Source: Zoroaster sp. YZ-2022
Lineage: Eukaryota > Echinodermata > Asteroidea > Forcipulatida > Zoroasteridae
Length of the DNA stretch: 64,000 nucleotides
Direction: 5' to 3'
Assembly (NCBI GenBank): GCA_029582265.1
Contig: CM055827.1
Coordinates: 3,705,423 to 3,769,422, forward strand
Shown here: positions 31,224 through 42,162 of the stretch, in pieces
How positions within the stretch are numbered: position 1 is the first letter of the stretch
Layout: the number at the start of each line of letters is the position of its first letter
Notes under the pieces: model-generated
What the model was told of the DNA's origin: nothing
The model's input: the letters and a program-made list of their open reading frames with translations, nothing else
The model's database searches: none
Made by a program: the position numbers and the translations under genes

Positions 31224-32308
31224 CCAGTTCGTGATATCATTTTGAAGTATAATTTAAATTACCATGTTTACGCTGATGACACGCAGCTTTACATTACTTT
31301 TAAATCTTCTCAGGAACCTGCCGATTCCTTTAAAACACTGGAGAAATGTATTCAAGAGATTCGAAGTTGGATGAGACAAAACTTCCTGAAATTGAACGAT
31401 GAAAAAACAGAATTTGTTCTATTTGGATCACGTCAGCAATTGTCTAAAGTTTCTCTTCCATTTATTACAATTGGTGACTCGCAGATAACCCCCTCATTAC
31501 AAGCACGTAATTTGGGTGTTATATTTTACTCGACAATGACTTTAAAACCACATATCTCCAACATTGTTCGCATATCATCATTTCATATCAGAAATATAAG
31601 CCGAATTAGGAAATACTTGAATAAAAGTGCTGCTGAACAAATTATACATGCGTTTGTCACATCATGGATCGATAACGGGAATGCTCTCCTTTACGGTCTC
31701 CCGCAGAATAAAATATCTCGTCTTCAGCACATACAAAACACAGCAGCTCGTGTTGTGACTTTGTCCAGAAAGTCATGCTATATCACGCCAATCTTGAAAG
31801 AACTGCACTGGCTTCCTGTTTCACAGAGAATTGTTTTTAAACTTATGCTAATTGTTCACAAATCTTTTAATAACATTGCTCCAATTTATATTTCTGAACT
31901 GTTTAAAGTCTACACTCCATCACGCAATTTGCGCTCCAGCAACATGTCACTCCTAAAGGAACCAACTTCAAAACGGAACTGGGGTGATAGGTCGTTTTCT
32001 GTCGCAGCTCCGAGACTCTGGAATCATCTTCCAACTAAACTCAAATCTTGTCATAGTATAACCAGATTTAAGTCGATGCTTAAAACTCATCTTATGTCAC
32101 AACTCTTCAAAGATGATGTATATTTGTAATTGCATTGTAGGTACATGTATCTCGGTACATAATTTTTTTAATTTTTTTTCCCCCCCTATGCTATCATTGT
32201 ATATTGTTTGTAATTCATGTTTTTCTTTGTTTCCGCGCCTTGAGCGCCCAGCAGGGTGGATATGTGTGCGCTAAAAATCTTTATTATTATTATTATTATT
32301 ATTATTAC
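31224..32308 (+). mobile_element. 5'-truncated CR1/L2-type LINE
   Basis: An open 295-residue stretch (31242-32129) covers the end of the reverse transcriptase, YHVYADDTQLYITF with the catalytic YADD, then DEKTEFVLFGSR and the C-terminal SVAAPRLWNHLPTKL. 3' end GTGTGCGCTAAAAATC then (TTA)n at 32281-32308. The uninterrupted frame suggests a fairly recent insertion. Same family as the antisense copy at 45.7-49.1 kb. Confidence 0.92.
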
Positions 32309-32327
32309 ATATTTGTGTACATGATAA

Positions 32328-32869
32328 TTAACCCTCCTACCTGAGCTGAACTTTAGTGGCAAGTAGCTATAGTGGTCAAAACCACTGCCTGGTTTGACAG
32401 TTGACACAAATGTGCACACAGGGGCATTTTTGACTGTTTTTTTACTGGCATTTTTTGACCACCCTCAACAATACAAGACAATGCTTTTTTACCAGTCAAA
32501 AATGGTTGACTCATTTGGACTTGAAAATGTACGTACTACACGTAAGGTTTGACAGTGTTGGACTTTTAAGTGCACTAGATATACCTTGGCAAGTATATCA
32601 ACATTTTGACTGATTTTGACCCTTGTAGTAGTAGGAGGGTAAATGTACGTACTACACGTAAGGTTTGACAGTGTTGGACTTTTAAGTGCACTAGATATAC
32701 CTTGGCAAGTATATCAACATTTTGACTGATTTTGACCCTTGTAGTAGTAGGAGGGTAAATGTACGTACTACACGTAAGGTTTGACAGTGTTGGACTTTTA
32801 AGTGCACTAGATATACCTTGGCAAGTATATCAACATTTTGACTGATTTTGACCCTTCACAGAAGGGTTG
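32328..32869 (+). mobile_element. piggyBac-like MITE with tandemly triplicated end
   Basis: TTAACCCTCCTACC at the left. Three 117-bp units from about 32523 (GTACGTACTACACGTAAGG) each finish with GTAGTAGGAGGGTA, except the last, which ends CACAGAAGGGTTGA. Confidence 0.85.
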
Positions 32870-33349
32870 AAGTTCATATAGCCACAAAGTTAAAAGATAA
32901 ACTGTTTACAAAAATTGTTTAAAAAAATTAAATGTTGGTGAGAAGATTAAGTTTATATTGCCACAAACTAGTTAAGGACACAAAGAGAAATTTACAATGT
33001 TACTGCATAACCAATCTTGTTGTGTTTCTTTAAATATAAAAGTTTAAAAAAAAAAAATTGTTATTGTATTTCTAGAATATGAATAATGTAATGTTTCACA
33101 TCATTAGTTGGTCATAGGTAGAACCAAGTTAGCCCAGATGCGACTTTCACCATTGTGTACAACAGTGTTTACAGAGAGGAAGTCCATCTCGGTGGCTACA
33201 GCAATAATACCCAGCCCATGAAATCACAAGGAGTGTGCACAATTGGTAATTACTTAATAACACAATTACTGAATCATAATCTACAAACCTTGCTTTTAAC
33301 TTATGATTTTCAACAACAAAAACCTGTTAAATGGGGGTTTTGTACCATT

Positions 33350-33634
33350 GGACCCAGTTTCATAGCGCTGCTTACCGGTAAGCAAATTTTCATGCTAACT
33401 ATAGCAGACAAATTTGCTTAAGCATAAGCGTATTTCACAGGTAAGCAAGAAAATTCAGAGCAGCGCGTGCGTGTTCACCATGGATTTGTATTGTTGTGTC
33501 ACTCATTTGCTAGCAATAATGTCTGGCAAATTAGCGTGCCTTTCTCTATGCTTAACAGTTAGCAAGGCTATGAAATGAAAAACGCACAGTTAAGCAAAAC
33601 ATCGGCTTCTTAGCAACTCTATGAAATTGGGCCC
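33350..33634. mobile_element. TTTCATAG/CTATGAAATTGGGCCC repeat copy
   Basis: Uninterrupted copy of the 9340-9821 family: CCCAGTTTCATAGCGCTGCT at the left and AACTCTATGAAATTGGGCCC at the right. Confidence 0.75.
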
Positions 33635-33914
33635 TAAATAGTAACTGAACAAAATGTAATCTAAACGTTAACTTGATTTTAAAATGGTGATGGTACCAAA
33701 CACCCTGAGACGTTATTCCAGTTGACGTGTTGTCATTTTCAAGAAAATGACGGAATATCATCTGATACTCCATTTCCACATTAGAAGGGATTTTTATTTA
33801 AAAAAATTAAAAACATGAATGCATTTTCACTGTTTTCTTTTAAATGATAAAATAAAATAAAAGGAAACTGTTTCTATGCATATATCTTGATTCTTATAAA
33901 GTATGGATACATTT

Positions 33915-34173
33915 AAGGTAGGAGGGCCAAAGTCATGGTACAGCCAAGCCTTTGAGAAGCCTTGGCAGACCCATGTTACCTGGCCTCCTAATCCGTCTTG
34001 GTTTTTTTAGTCCTAATCCTGTAACAATACAGTACCTGCCAATCAACATAACCTGGGCTTCTGGAGGGCCTAGCCCACTCACAAAAGACAGATTAGGAGG
34101 CCAGGTAGCATGGACCTAGCCCGGCTTCCCAGAGGCTTGGCTGTACCAGGACTTTGGCCCTCCTCCCTAAAGA
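33915..34173. mobile_element. GGGCCAAAGTCATGG MITE copy
   Basis: AGGAGGGCCAAAGTCATGGT to ACTTTGGCCCTCCT. Confidence 0.8.
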
Positions 34174-34379
34174 CATTTTACCAAACGTATATACCGTCTT
34201 TAACAATTAATTATGACAATATCGGGGGGAAAAGGTGTGTATATGCCGTGTTTTAACAGTAAAGCTTGTAAAATGTAATACCTCAAATGTATTAGCACTC
34301 AATGCAATTTTTGTTGGTTTTAATGGGTATTGTTATGAAATAGGTTGGTCTGAAATAGATCACAAGAAAATTGACGATA

Positions 34380-34621
34380 AGTAAGACTAATTGCGGTGAC
34401 ACCATGTGGAATCTCAATTGAGTAGTAATTAGTTCTGAAAAGAACTGGTGGTACAACTCGACGTTTTGATCAGTATGCTCTGATCGTCCTCAGGACGATT
34501 TCTCCTGAGGACGATCAGAGCATACTGATCGAAACGTCGAGTTGTGCCACCAGTTCTTTTCAGAACTAATTACTACTCAATTGAGATTCCACATGGTGTC
34601 ACTGCAATTAGTCTTACTTAT
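34380..34621. repeat. 242-bp near-perfect palindrome
   Basis: Left arm AGTAAGACTAATTGCGGTGA, right arm complement TCACTGCAATTAGTCTTACT. Centre at about 34500. A single arm recurs at 59222-59340. Contains CTGAGGA..GAAAC, resembling a hammerhead core. Confidence 0.93.
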
Positions 34622-34903
34622 CATCCTCACCATGCAAAGCTACAAGTTTTACCTAAAATTGAAGATTGCCCTTAAGATTGTTTAAGTGGTATTAATATAT
34701 AAAGTTATGTGTCATTATTTTTAATTTGGATTATTACAATTTGCCGTTGATGTTAGTTGAAGTAGAGTTGCTCAATGTGTAGCCAAGGTTTAGGCTTCAC
34801 CCAAAAATGTAACATTTCATTAAATATAACCCGAGAATTTTACTGGTTACAGTATTATTGAAATAAACATGAATAAAGTGTCTATAATGCTTCTTCACTT
34901 CTT

Positions 34904-35130
34904 AGGCCTGTGATTTCTCGGGATTTTTCCTGATTTCAGGATTTTTACAACTCTTCCTTTTGCCTCAAAATGTTCTTGAAAGAAGAGAAGTAGCCACCAA
35001 GGAAAGAATGAAGTAGCCTGTATTGTGTCCAAACCTATAGTTTCTTGTTTGTGGGGATGTGGAGAGTCTGTAAATCCTCCAAAATTAAACATCCAGGAGG
35101 TTCAGGGGGCTTTTCGAAACCAAAGGGAGA
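34904..35130 (+). mobile_element. GGCCTGTGATTTCTC repeat copy
   Basis: See the copy at 18461 for the shared blocks. Here GGGAGACCCAATCCCGATAC closes the homology with 38637-38912. Confidence 0.6.
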
Positions 35131-35299
35131 CCCAATCCCGATACCCATTTGTCAGGATTTGTTTTACTTTTGTCAAGTCACACCCCTGCTTCTGTGTGTG
35201 TTTTGTTGGAGATTGATTGTTTTACCAGTTTTCTATTAATTTTGAAGCAAACGATTTTCTGTAAAGATTTTCCCCAAATTACTTATGACCCCTTGTCCT

Positions 35300-35355
35300 T
35301 GAGCGCCCAGCAGGCTGGATATGTGCGCGCTACAAATCTTTATTATTATTATTGT
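35300..35355 (+). mobile_element. LINE 3'-end fragment
   Basis: TTGAGCGCCCAGCAGGCTGG to CGCTACAAATC(TTA)n equals the 3' end at 32240-32308; only the last 60 bp are present. Confidence 0.8.
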
Positions 35356-35402
35356 CACCAACCCCTTATACTGGTATAACACCATGTTAACTTTACTGCA
35401 GC

Positions 35403-35477
<75 letters not shown>

Positions 35478-35825
35478 TGGATTTAAAGAGCGCCAAATTA
35501 CCAGCGGATACAAGGCGCTATAACAAGGAAAGGAAAAGGAACCAAGAAGACAAAAGAAAGAAAGACAACCAGCTACGATTTAGGGGAAAAGATAGGTCTT
35601 GAGAGCCTTTTTGAAGGACAGAACACGGTTCGAATTTCTGATGGGGATGGGTAGGCTATTCCATAAACGGGGGGTGGCAATGGAAAAGGCCCCGTCACCA
35701 GCCTGTTTAAGTGATTTGTGCACAAGGGTTTCACCATCAGAAGAACGAAGGGAATATGAATAGTTGTTGGTTATGAGCAGAGATAACCTGGTGCAGAGTG
35801 TTTCAGTGATTTGAGCATACAATAC
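35403..35825 (-). mobile_element. LINE 3'-end fragment with (AAT)n tract
   Basis: (AAT) repeated about 25 times at 35403-35476 is the tail of a minus-strand LINE. 35580-35822 encodes FSIATPRLWNSLPIPIR, the C-terminal RT-ORF motif. A different subfamily from the copy at 31.2 kb. Confidence 0.85.
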
Positions 35826-36689
35826 ATGTACAGCCCCCCCCCCTCCCCCCCACTTTACTTAACAGTTGATGCTATAAAAAAAATCCCTTGAAATCTTTCT
35901 ATCTGAGGTGCTGTCATTTTTAGTAAAATAATTTCCGACTTCACGAAGATTCCACATTAGAATGAACATGAAAAATCTGAAAGCGTTTTTCTCATTAATT
36001 ATGACAAAGAATATGCCAAAATGTTCACAGGATTGGTTTCTGTACAAATCTCTCTCTAGATACATTTTACGGAAATTTTATCACATTATGTCAAATTTTA
36101 TTTTACAAAATATATGATATAAAAATGAGGTGTGATTATTATCGCTATGATTCTTTCGCACAATTTAAAGATTTTGTTATTCAAGTTAATTAATGTACTC
36201 TGTTCTATTTATATTCATTGTCCTCGCTCGGCCACCGTAAAAATTTGTATCCCTGTACTGCATGGGATCTAATATTATGCTATTGGCAAATGATTCTTCG
36301 ATGGTCTCTCTGCAATGTTTCATTACAAAACTGCTGCTTTGTACAGGTTACCCGCGATTGGGTCAAATTTAATTTAGCCGGTGTGTACGTGCGTATCATT
36401 GATGAGACGAGAGCTTGAGTCGTTAGAGACTCCACAATTTTAAACTGATATTTCTCTTCAAACAATTTTTCTATTGGCCCATGTTGTAGAACACAATTTG
36501 GTAGGTATATATGTTTGCATTATTATCATGTTTTAGGGGTACGATTTAAATTCGTTCCCATAAATTAAAGATGGCAAAAAGTTGGTCGCTGATCGAATGA
36601 AAAACCAATGACAACTGTGTCCGATTTCCGGACACGGAATGACTTCCTCAGTCGATATGTCAGTCTGATCTATATCTTGTCAACTCTCC

Positions 36690-36930
36690 CATAAGTGACC
36701 AACACGGTCATTGTACATGCGCAGTGGCAACTATAATAGGATCCTTCTATATTCTGAAGGGGAGGATTTAAAAAAAAGGTAAATCAAGTCCGAAAACCAT
36801 CATAAAAAAGTGGATTTTAAAGGTAGTTGTTGCTTTCTGTACCCCCAAAAATCGATGGAATCATTTTTTAACTGGTTAGTGGTTGAAATTTTTTTTTTTT
36901 TTAAACCCCTTAAAAAGTGGCGGTCGGATC
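36690..36930 (+). repeat. Dispersed repeat upstream of COX6A
   Basis: GCGCAGTGGCAACTATAATAGGATCC and AAAGTGGCGGTCGGAT recur inverted at 43228-43465. It lies within 250-460 bp of the COX6A ATG, so it may contribute promoter DNA. Confidence 0.75.
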
Positions 36931-37142
36931 TTTCCCTCTGACGTAGTGTATACAAAGGAAGAAGCTCATAGAGCTAGTGTAACACAGTCACAGCGCATTT
37001 GTAATACTTTCATATCATAATTCTTAATTAATAATAGACTAACGTTAGCTTTTTAAGCATCCAAAATTCCAGTATAGATATTATGTTCTTTGAATCTTTG
37101 TAAGCTTCATATCCTCGGAACATACATTGAAACTTTTTTTTG

Positions 37143-37150
37143 TTTTTTAG
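37143..37150 (+). promoter_or_regulatory. Probable 5'UTR splice acceptor of COX6A
   Basis: A long T-rich run ending in TTTTTTAG stands six bases before the COX6A ATG. It would let an untranslated first exon splice in, although no first exon could be identified upstream. Confidence 0.5.
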
Positions 37151-37156
37151 GTGAGA

Positions 37157-37504
37157 ATGGCATCTAATCTTGTGAGCATCTTTCGTCGCCAATTCTCAAC
37201 TTCCCTCCTACGAAGGACCGAGACCTCATTCGGCTCGTCGGCATCAGCCCCCGATTCCCATGGGTCCTCGCGCACATGGAAGCTGCTGACGTTCTTGGTC
37301 GCCCTGCCTGGTGTCGGGTTCTGCATGGTGAATGCTTACAAGGGTGAGATGGAGCACAAGGCTCATCATCACCGTCCAGAATTTGTGGCCTACTCACACC
37401 TCCGCATCCGAAACAAGCCTTTCTTCTGGGGAGATGGCAACCACAGCTTGTTCCACAATAGTGAGAGTAACGCTCTACCAGAGGGATATGAGGGAGAGGA
37501 ATAG
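37157..37504 (+). CDS. COX6A: Cytochrome c oxidase subunit 6A, mitochondrial
   Basis: 115-residue complete ORF. The N-terminal arginine- and serine-rich stretch ([11 protein letters not shown]) looks like a mitochondrial presequence. [21 protein letters not shown] (about residues 41-61) is the single inner-membrane helix, and the C-terminal part faces the intermembrane space. The family signature region reads [19 protein letters not shown], against RIRTKPFPWGDGNHTLFHN in human COX6A1, and the tail LPEGYEGEE matches LPTGYEDE. COX6A is a nuclear-coded regulatory subunit of complex IV. The coding region has no intron, whereas human COX6A1 has three coding exons. The ATG at 37157 follows TTTTTTAG at 37143-37150, which fits a 3' splice site of a 5'UTR intron. 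A GTG six bases upstream is not a eukaryotic start. Confidence 0.96.
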   Translation: MASNLVSIFRRQFSTSLLRRTETSFGSSASAPDSHGSSRTWKLLTFLVALPGVGFCMVNAYKGEMEHKAHHHRPEFVAYSHLRIRNKPFFWGDGNHSLFHNSESNALPEGYEGEE

Positions 37505-37522
37505 ACGTAAATCTGTATAGCA

Positions 37523-37528
37523 ATTAAA
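37523..37528 (+). terminator. Candidate polyadenylation signal of COX6A
   Basis: ATTAAA, the commonest variant of AATAAA, lies 19 bases after the stop codon. It would give a very short 3'UTR, which is usual for COX6A. Confidence 0.5.
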
Positions 37529-37773
37529 GTTATCATTATCCGAGCTTTTCAACGAGACTGCATCAAGTTTTCAGAGTTTTACGGATTGATTATAAACATA
37601 AAGAAAGTTGATTTGAATAACACGTCATCCCGTTTACAATTTTACTTTATTAAAAGTGGAATCACTCATAGGCGTGTGAGAATTTTATGTACAAATCTAT
37701 TAGGATGCATGCTTAAGAGGGTGTATGTACGTGGTAGTGAAATCACTAAGCAATGTTTGAACATCGTGTGACA

Positions 37774-38000
37774 TTAACCCTCCTACTATAGCTGAACTTT
37801 AGTGGTCAAAATCTGTCAACTGACTGTTTTGACTGTTGACCCAAATGTGCACACAAGGGTTTTTTTGACTCATTTTTACTGTCATTTTGACCACCCTAAA
37901 CAATACCAGACAATGCTTTTACCAGTCCAAAACGGTCTACTCATTTTGACCTGTAAACAGTGTTTGACTTTTAAGTCAGGGGTGTGGTTTGTCTGGATTT
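37774..38000 (+). mobile_element. piggyBac-like MITE, left part only
   Basis: TTAACCCTCCTACTATAGCT start. The homology to 45195-45513 stops near 37980 and no right end is seen. Confidence 0.65.
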
Positions 38001-38636
38001 TTGGATTTTTCATCACAAACTATGATGGAATTTGTTTAAACCAATCCGATTTATCCCTCTTTTTTTTGGGAAATAACAATAAATCAAATGTTACAGCAAG
38101 CTTGAACTGGGAGTTGTTAAGTGTGCAGAGATAAGCCGCTATGCTTCTTGGAATATAACATTACATGGTTCATGAAAATCCAGAATGTCAAAGTCACTGA
38201 ATTTCAAAGAGTCACTGAATGTCGGACTAAAAAAGAAAATATTTTTGAAAGTTTTTGACATCTTTTGACTTGAATTGACTGCTGGAACAGACACTTTTGT
38301 GATCTTTGAACTTACTTTTAAATTCCTAATTGTATCAAGCTACATTATTGTAATAAAATTCTCATTTTTCATGAGATCTTTTAAAAGCCATATATTTGTT
38401 TTTCTCAGGAGAGGTGCAGCAGTCCCGATTTTAATATATTTTCCTTCTCAAATTTTTGTTAAGAAATAATTTTGTTTAATTACCAGTGTGACTTGAAAAT
38501 TATTTCTGTTAAAACCGGACTGGAAAACAACACCAATTGTGAGATTGGATTTGAGTTTATCTTCAAAGTTGGAAAATAAAATTTGAATTGATTAACAGTT
38601 TTGATAAAAAAAATCTATTGAAAAAAATGTATAAAT

Positions 38637-38912
38637 CAGGCCTGTGATTTCTCAGGATTTTTTATTTTATTATTTTTTTTTTTAATTTATTTTTTTTATA
38701 CAAATCTCCCTTTGCCTCAAAATTTTCTTGAAAGAAGAGAAGTAGACTTCAAGGAAAGAAAGAAGTAGCCTGTGTTGTGTCCAAACCTCTAGTTTCATTT
38801 TTTTTGTGGCGATGTGGAGAGTCTGTAAATCATCGAAAATCAAAACATCTGGGAGGTTCAGGGGGCTTTGTCCTCTAGACCAAAGGGAGACCCAGGCCCG
38901 CTACCCATTTTT
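38637..38912 (+). mobile_element. GGCCTGTGATTTCTC repeat copy
   Basis: Includes GGAGAGTCTGTAAATCAT and CAAAGGGAGACCCAGGCCC. Confidence 0.6.
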
Positions 38913-38939
38913 CAATGTAAATTTAATGCATTATGTACA

Positions 38940-39545
38940 CAACTACACGATCTAAATATAACATTTGAATTTGGAAATAATTTCACAAGTCATACCTAAT
39001 AATAATATAACATTAAATTATTTTTCCTTAATTCAACTGAGAACATATAAATGAAAGCTAAAATTTCACACTATGGTTGTCAATTATGATTACTGTCACC
39101 TAGAAGAAACTGGTAACATGAGAAATATCCCACAAGACCTTTATGTTAACATGCAATACTTGTAACAATACCATTAGGACATGATTTTTCACAGAATTGT
39201 AGAAACATTTGAATTTAATAAAAGTGTGTTGTTTTAATTTAAACACTTATATTGTGTTCTTTTGATTTATATTTTGTTTCAATATTTTGATTACAAGCAG
39301 AGGCTCTCAATATTTAATATCATATTTTTTTGTAAAGGGAATTTTGTTGTGAAAATTGGAAACGTGATTTGGAGGCAATATTGTTGAACTTGTGTCGAAT
39401 ACTAACTAGGCGGATGTGTCTCCTGTTTTTGTTTTTTTGGGGGGTGGGGGTTTTTACTGGCAGTTTGTGATTTAAAAAAAAAAGATTTTGTAAAAGAAAA
39501 TTTTCAAACAATTTAGCAAATGATTAAGATGCTTTACAAGATAAT
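38940..39545. other. AT-rich intergenic DNA
   Basis: No gene, no repeat family recognised, only poly-A/T and short G runs. Confidence 0.5.
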
Positions 39546-40039
39546 TGTTTGAAGCTAAGAAAAACATGCCCACGTGAATTTATGACAAGCGAAGGACACA
39601 GCTTAATTCATTTTGTTTTTCCATTCCTCAACGAAACAAAGTTCCGATGGAAAAGAAAATTGCCGGAAATACAACCCCCCCTCCAAAAAAAAAATACACA
39701 GGACCCTCGTACAATCCGAGCGATCGAGAGCATGATTTTTTTCTTCTTAACGACGGATAGTCTAGCGCCCTCTTGTGAGGTAAGACCTGTATTATTTAAT
39801 AAAAAACTGCAGTGCTTCATCAAAACAACAAGACTGACTGGTGAGTAATGTCCAAGTTTCCTGTAAAATGCATTTAAAGATTTCTCTGTCGTAAAAGTGA
39901 GATATGTAACAGACTTATTTTGAACAGCACAGCTGATAAACTCTTACCGAGGTCTTTTTACCGAGGAACAGTCGACATTGTTAGAGTCGAGTTGTGCATG
40001 TGACATAGCCCCATCTCAGTCCGGGAAAACTCCAAATAC

Positions 40040-40145
40040 GGCAACGTTGCTATATACGGCAACCTTGAGTTGCTGAATACGGCAACGTTTCATTATACGG
40101 CAACGTTTCATTATACGGCAACGTTATGGTTGCCGTATACGGCAA
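40040..40145. repeat. TACGGCAACGTT tandem with inverted ends
   Basis: Five irregular copies of TACGGCAAC(G/C)TT spaced 12-25 bp, ending with GTTGCCGTATACGGCAAC, a perfect 18-bp palindrome. Confidence 0.8.
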
Positions 40146-40532
40146 CTCTTTCATTCAAACGCAAAAAGGGAAACGAAATATGCAAAATTGGAATAGTGAA
40201 AATCATAAAAATATGTTCTTTGGTTCCTTACCCAAATTCCTATCTGCGCACATCAAAAAGTTATCTGTGCATTTTCTTGCAAATGACCGTTTAAAACCAA
40301 CACTCTAGCCCATCCGACGATTAATGTGCGACTCCATTTTTGACGTGCAAGAATACATCCTCAATCAAGATTATTATTTTACGCATGGTTCATGAAACAA
40401 AACTTTAAACATGGTTGTTCTCTAAAATATAATAATTAAAATTAAACAAATAACATTGTTTATGTTAATATGAGTAAACACTTTTTTTAAATTGTATTTT
40501 AAATATATACTACATTTGAAATTATCAACGTC

Positions 40533-40567
40533 TCTCTTCGCGGGAAAAGCTCTGGAAGCGCGGGAAA
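40533..40567 (+). promoter_or_regulatory. Paired E2F-like motifs
   Basis: TTCGCGGGAAAA and, about 15 bases on, GCGCGGGAAAC: two matches to the E2F consensus TTTSGCGS in the same orientation, CpG-bearing in an AT-rich area. No adjacent gene start is identified. Confidence 0.3.
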
Positions 40568-40870
40568 CTAAAATCGACGACAACATTTATACAAACAAAA
40601 CTCAATTATTGGATAAAAATAGAAGTAAAAGAAGACATATTTTGCATTTATACATTGTGATTAAAGCCAGTACCTTTTGACAATGATAAATAGCCTTGAA
40701 GCTGACATTGAAAGTGAGAAAGGACGGCGAAAACACAAGACATGTACCAAGAAATATATTGAGAAACGAAGCCGCAGCATTGTTCTGGCCGTTTAAAAAC
40801 TTGTACCGTAGGGACTAAATAGGGTATAAATCCCTAGGCCTATGTCCGATTATGTAATTTCGGGACCGTA

Positions 40871-41281
40871 CTCAAGTTCCCTCAGCCTTATGTTCCCTCA
40901 GCCCTATGTTCCCTCAGCCCTATGTTCCCTCATCCCAAAATAGACCCTATGTTCCCTCAGCCCTATGTTCCCTCAGCCCTATGTTCCCTCATCCCAAAAT
41001 AGACCCTATGTTCCCTCAGCCCTATGTTCCCTCAGCCCTATGTTCTCCCATCCCAAAATAGACTTCCCTCAGCCCTATATTCAGCCTTTCCTATGTTCCC
41101 TCAGCACATATGGCTGAGGAACATAGGGCTGAGGGAACATAGGGTCTATTTTGGGATGAGGGAACATAGGGTTGAGGGAACATAGGGTTGAGGGAACATA
41201 GGGCCTAATTTGGATTTTTAAAAAATGTTAGGCATTGAGGGAACATAGGGCTGAGGGAACATAGGGCTGAGGGAACATAGG
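40871..41281. repeat. Inverted 16-bp minisatellite (foldback)
   Basis: About ten forward units CCCTCAGCCCTATGTT (40873-41103), with two CCCAAAATAGACCCTATG variants, face about nine reverse units GGGCTGAGGGAACATA (41104-41280). The two halves would form a long imperfect hairpin. Confidence 0.92.
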
Positions 41282-41599
41282 CATGACCCCGTAATTTCAT
41301 GTGCGTTTGGGCTTTTTAACGCTTTTTTATGTGATGGGGGGCTGTCGGGTAAAGCCAATTAAAAAAGGTATATATACTATATATAGTGATAATTAAAGTT
41401 TTAAACCTTTGAAATACGAAAGCAAAGGAGCTTGAAATTCAGACGAGATGTAAAGTGACACTAAGTATTGAACCTACATGGAAGTGGTGAGAAAGGCTTT
41501 GGCCGAAGACCTGGTGAATCACATCACTCCTCACTTGGCCCGTCCTAGTGACCCGATCATTATATTAGGCTGAAGAAGTTGTGGCAGCACCACTTTCAA

Positions 41600-42000
41600 A
41601 ATACAAGTAACTTTACAAAGAATCTAATTGAACATTACGGAAATATTATTTCCGAGTTGAATTCTGCAAATTCCATTGTCAGTTCACTTCAAGCGAGACA
41701 AGTACAATAGTACACTTCTCCATTTATCCATATCAGCAGACAATGATGGCAGTGCAAATTTAAAAACTATTTCATTTTTGTCAAAGTTGTACCTTCCCTT
41801 TATCAAAGATTGTGTTCCAACCCTGTATACATTTTAAAGTTGGTTTTAGTTTTAACAGTTATAAGTTATAACTTTCATGAACAAAATACACAGTAATTAA
41901 ACAACATTAACAAATGATATTTTTATTAATTTGATTTATTTAAATCTTTCTTTGTAATGACAACAAATTTATAATTCACTAAATATTTACTTTTAATAAG
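41600..42000. other. AT-rich intergenic DNA
   Basis: Nothing recognised; no long ORF on either strand. Confidence 0.5.
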
Positions 42001-42010
42001 TACGTGATTT

Positions 42011-42162
42011 AAGTTTTGAGGCTTTGCATATCGATATCGTTTCGGTTTGCGGTAACACCATGTGTTTATACGAGTTGTGCGATACGGTTCTTTTCAGAAC
42101 CTGTACCTCAGCCTCACGTTAGTTGAGATAAACACATGGTGTTACCGCAAACCGAAACGATA
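42011..42162. repeat. Palindromic element with 12-bp direct flanks
   Basis: TATCGTTTCGGTTTGCGGTA and its complement form the arms. AAGTACGTGATT flanks it at 41999-42010 and 42165-42176. Inner TTCTTTTCAGAACCTG resembles the palindrome at 34380-34621. Confidence 0.75.

Noticed and set aside
33121..33240. Possible exon with VYREEVHLGGYSNNTQPM
   Set aside because: No convincing donor/acceptor pair, no recognised family and not needed by either neighbouring gene.
35236..35496. Poly-Tyr ORF of 86 residues
   Set aside because: It is the (AAT)n tract read on the minus strand.
39549..39848. 99-residue ORF with a GTAAGA donor-like site, considered as a STRAD first exon
   Set aside because: Translation shows no similarity to STRAD N-termini, and poly-A/T runs dominate.
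40871..41281. CRISPR-like array
   Set aside because: Short direct units without spacers, inverted halves, animal genome; a minisatellite.
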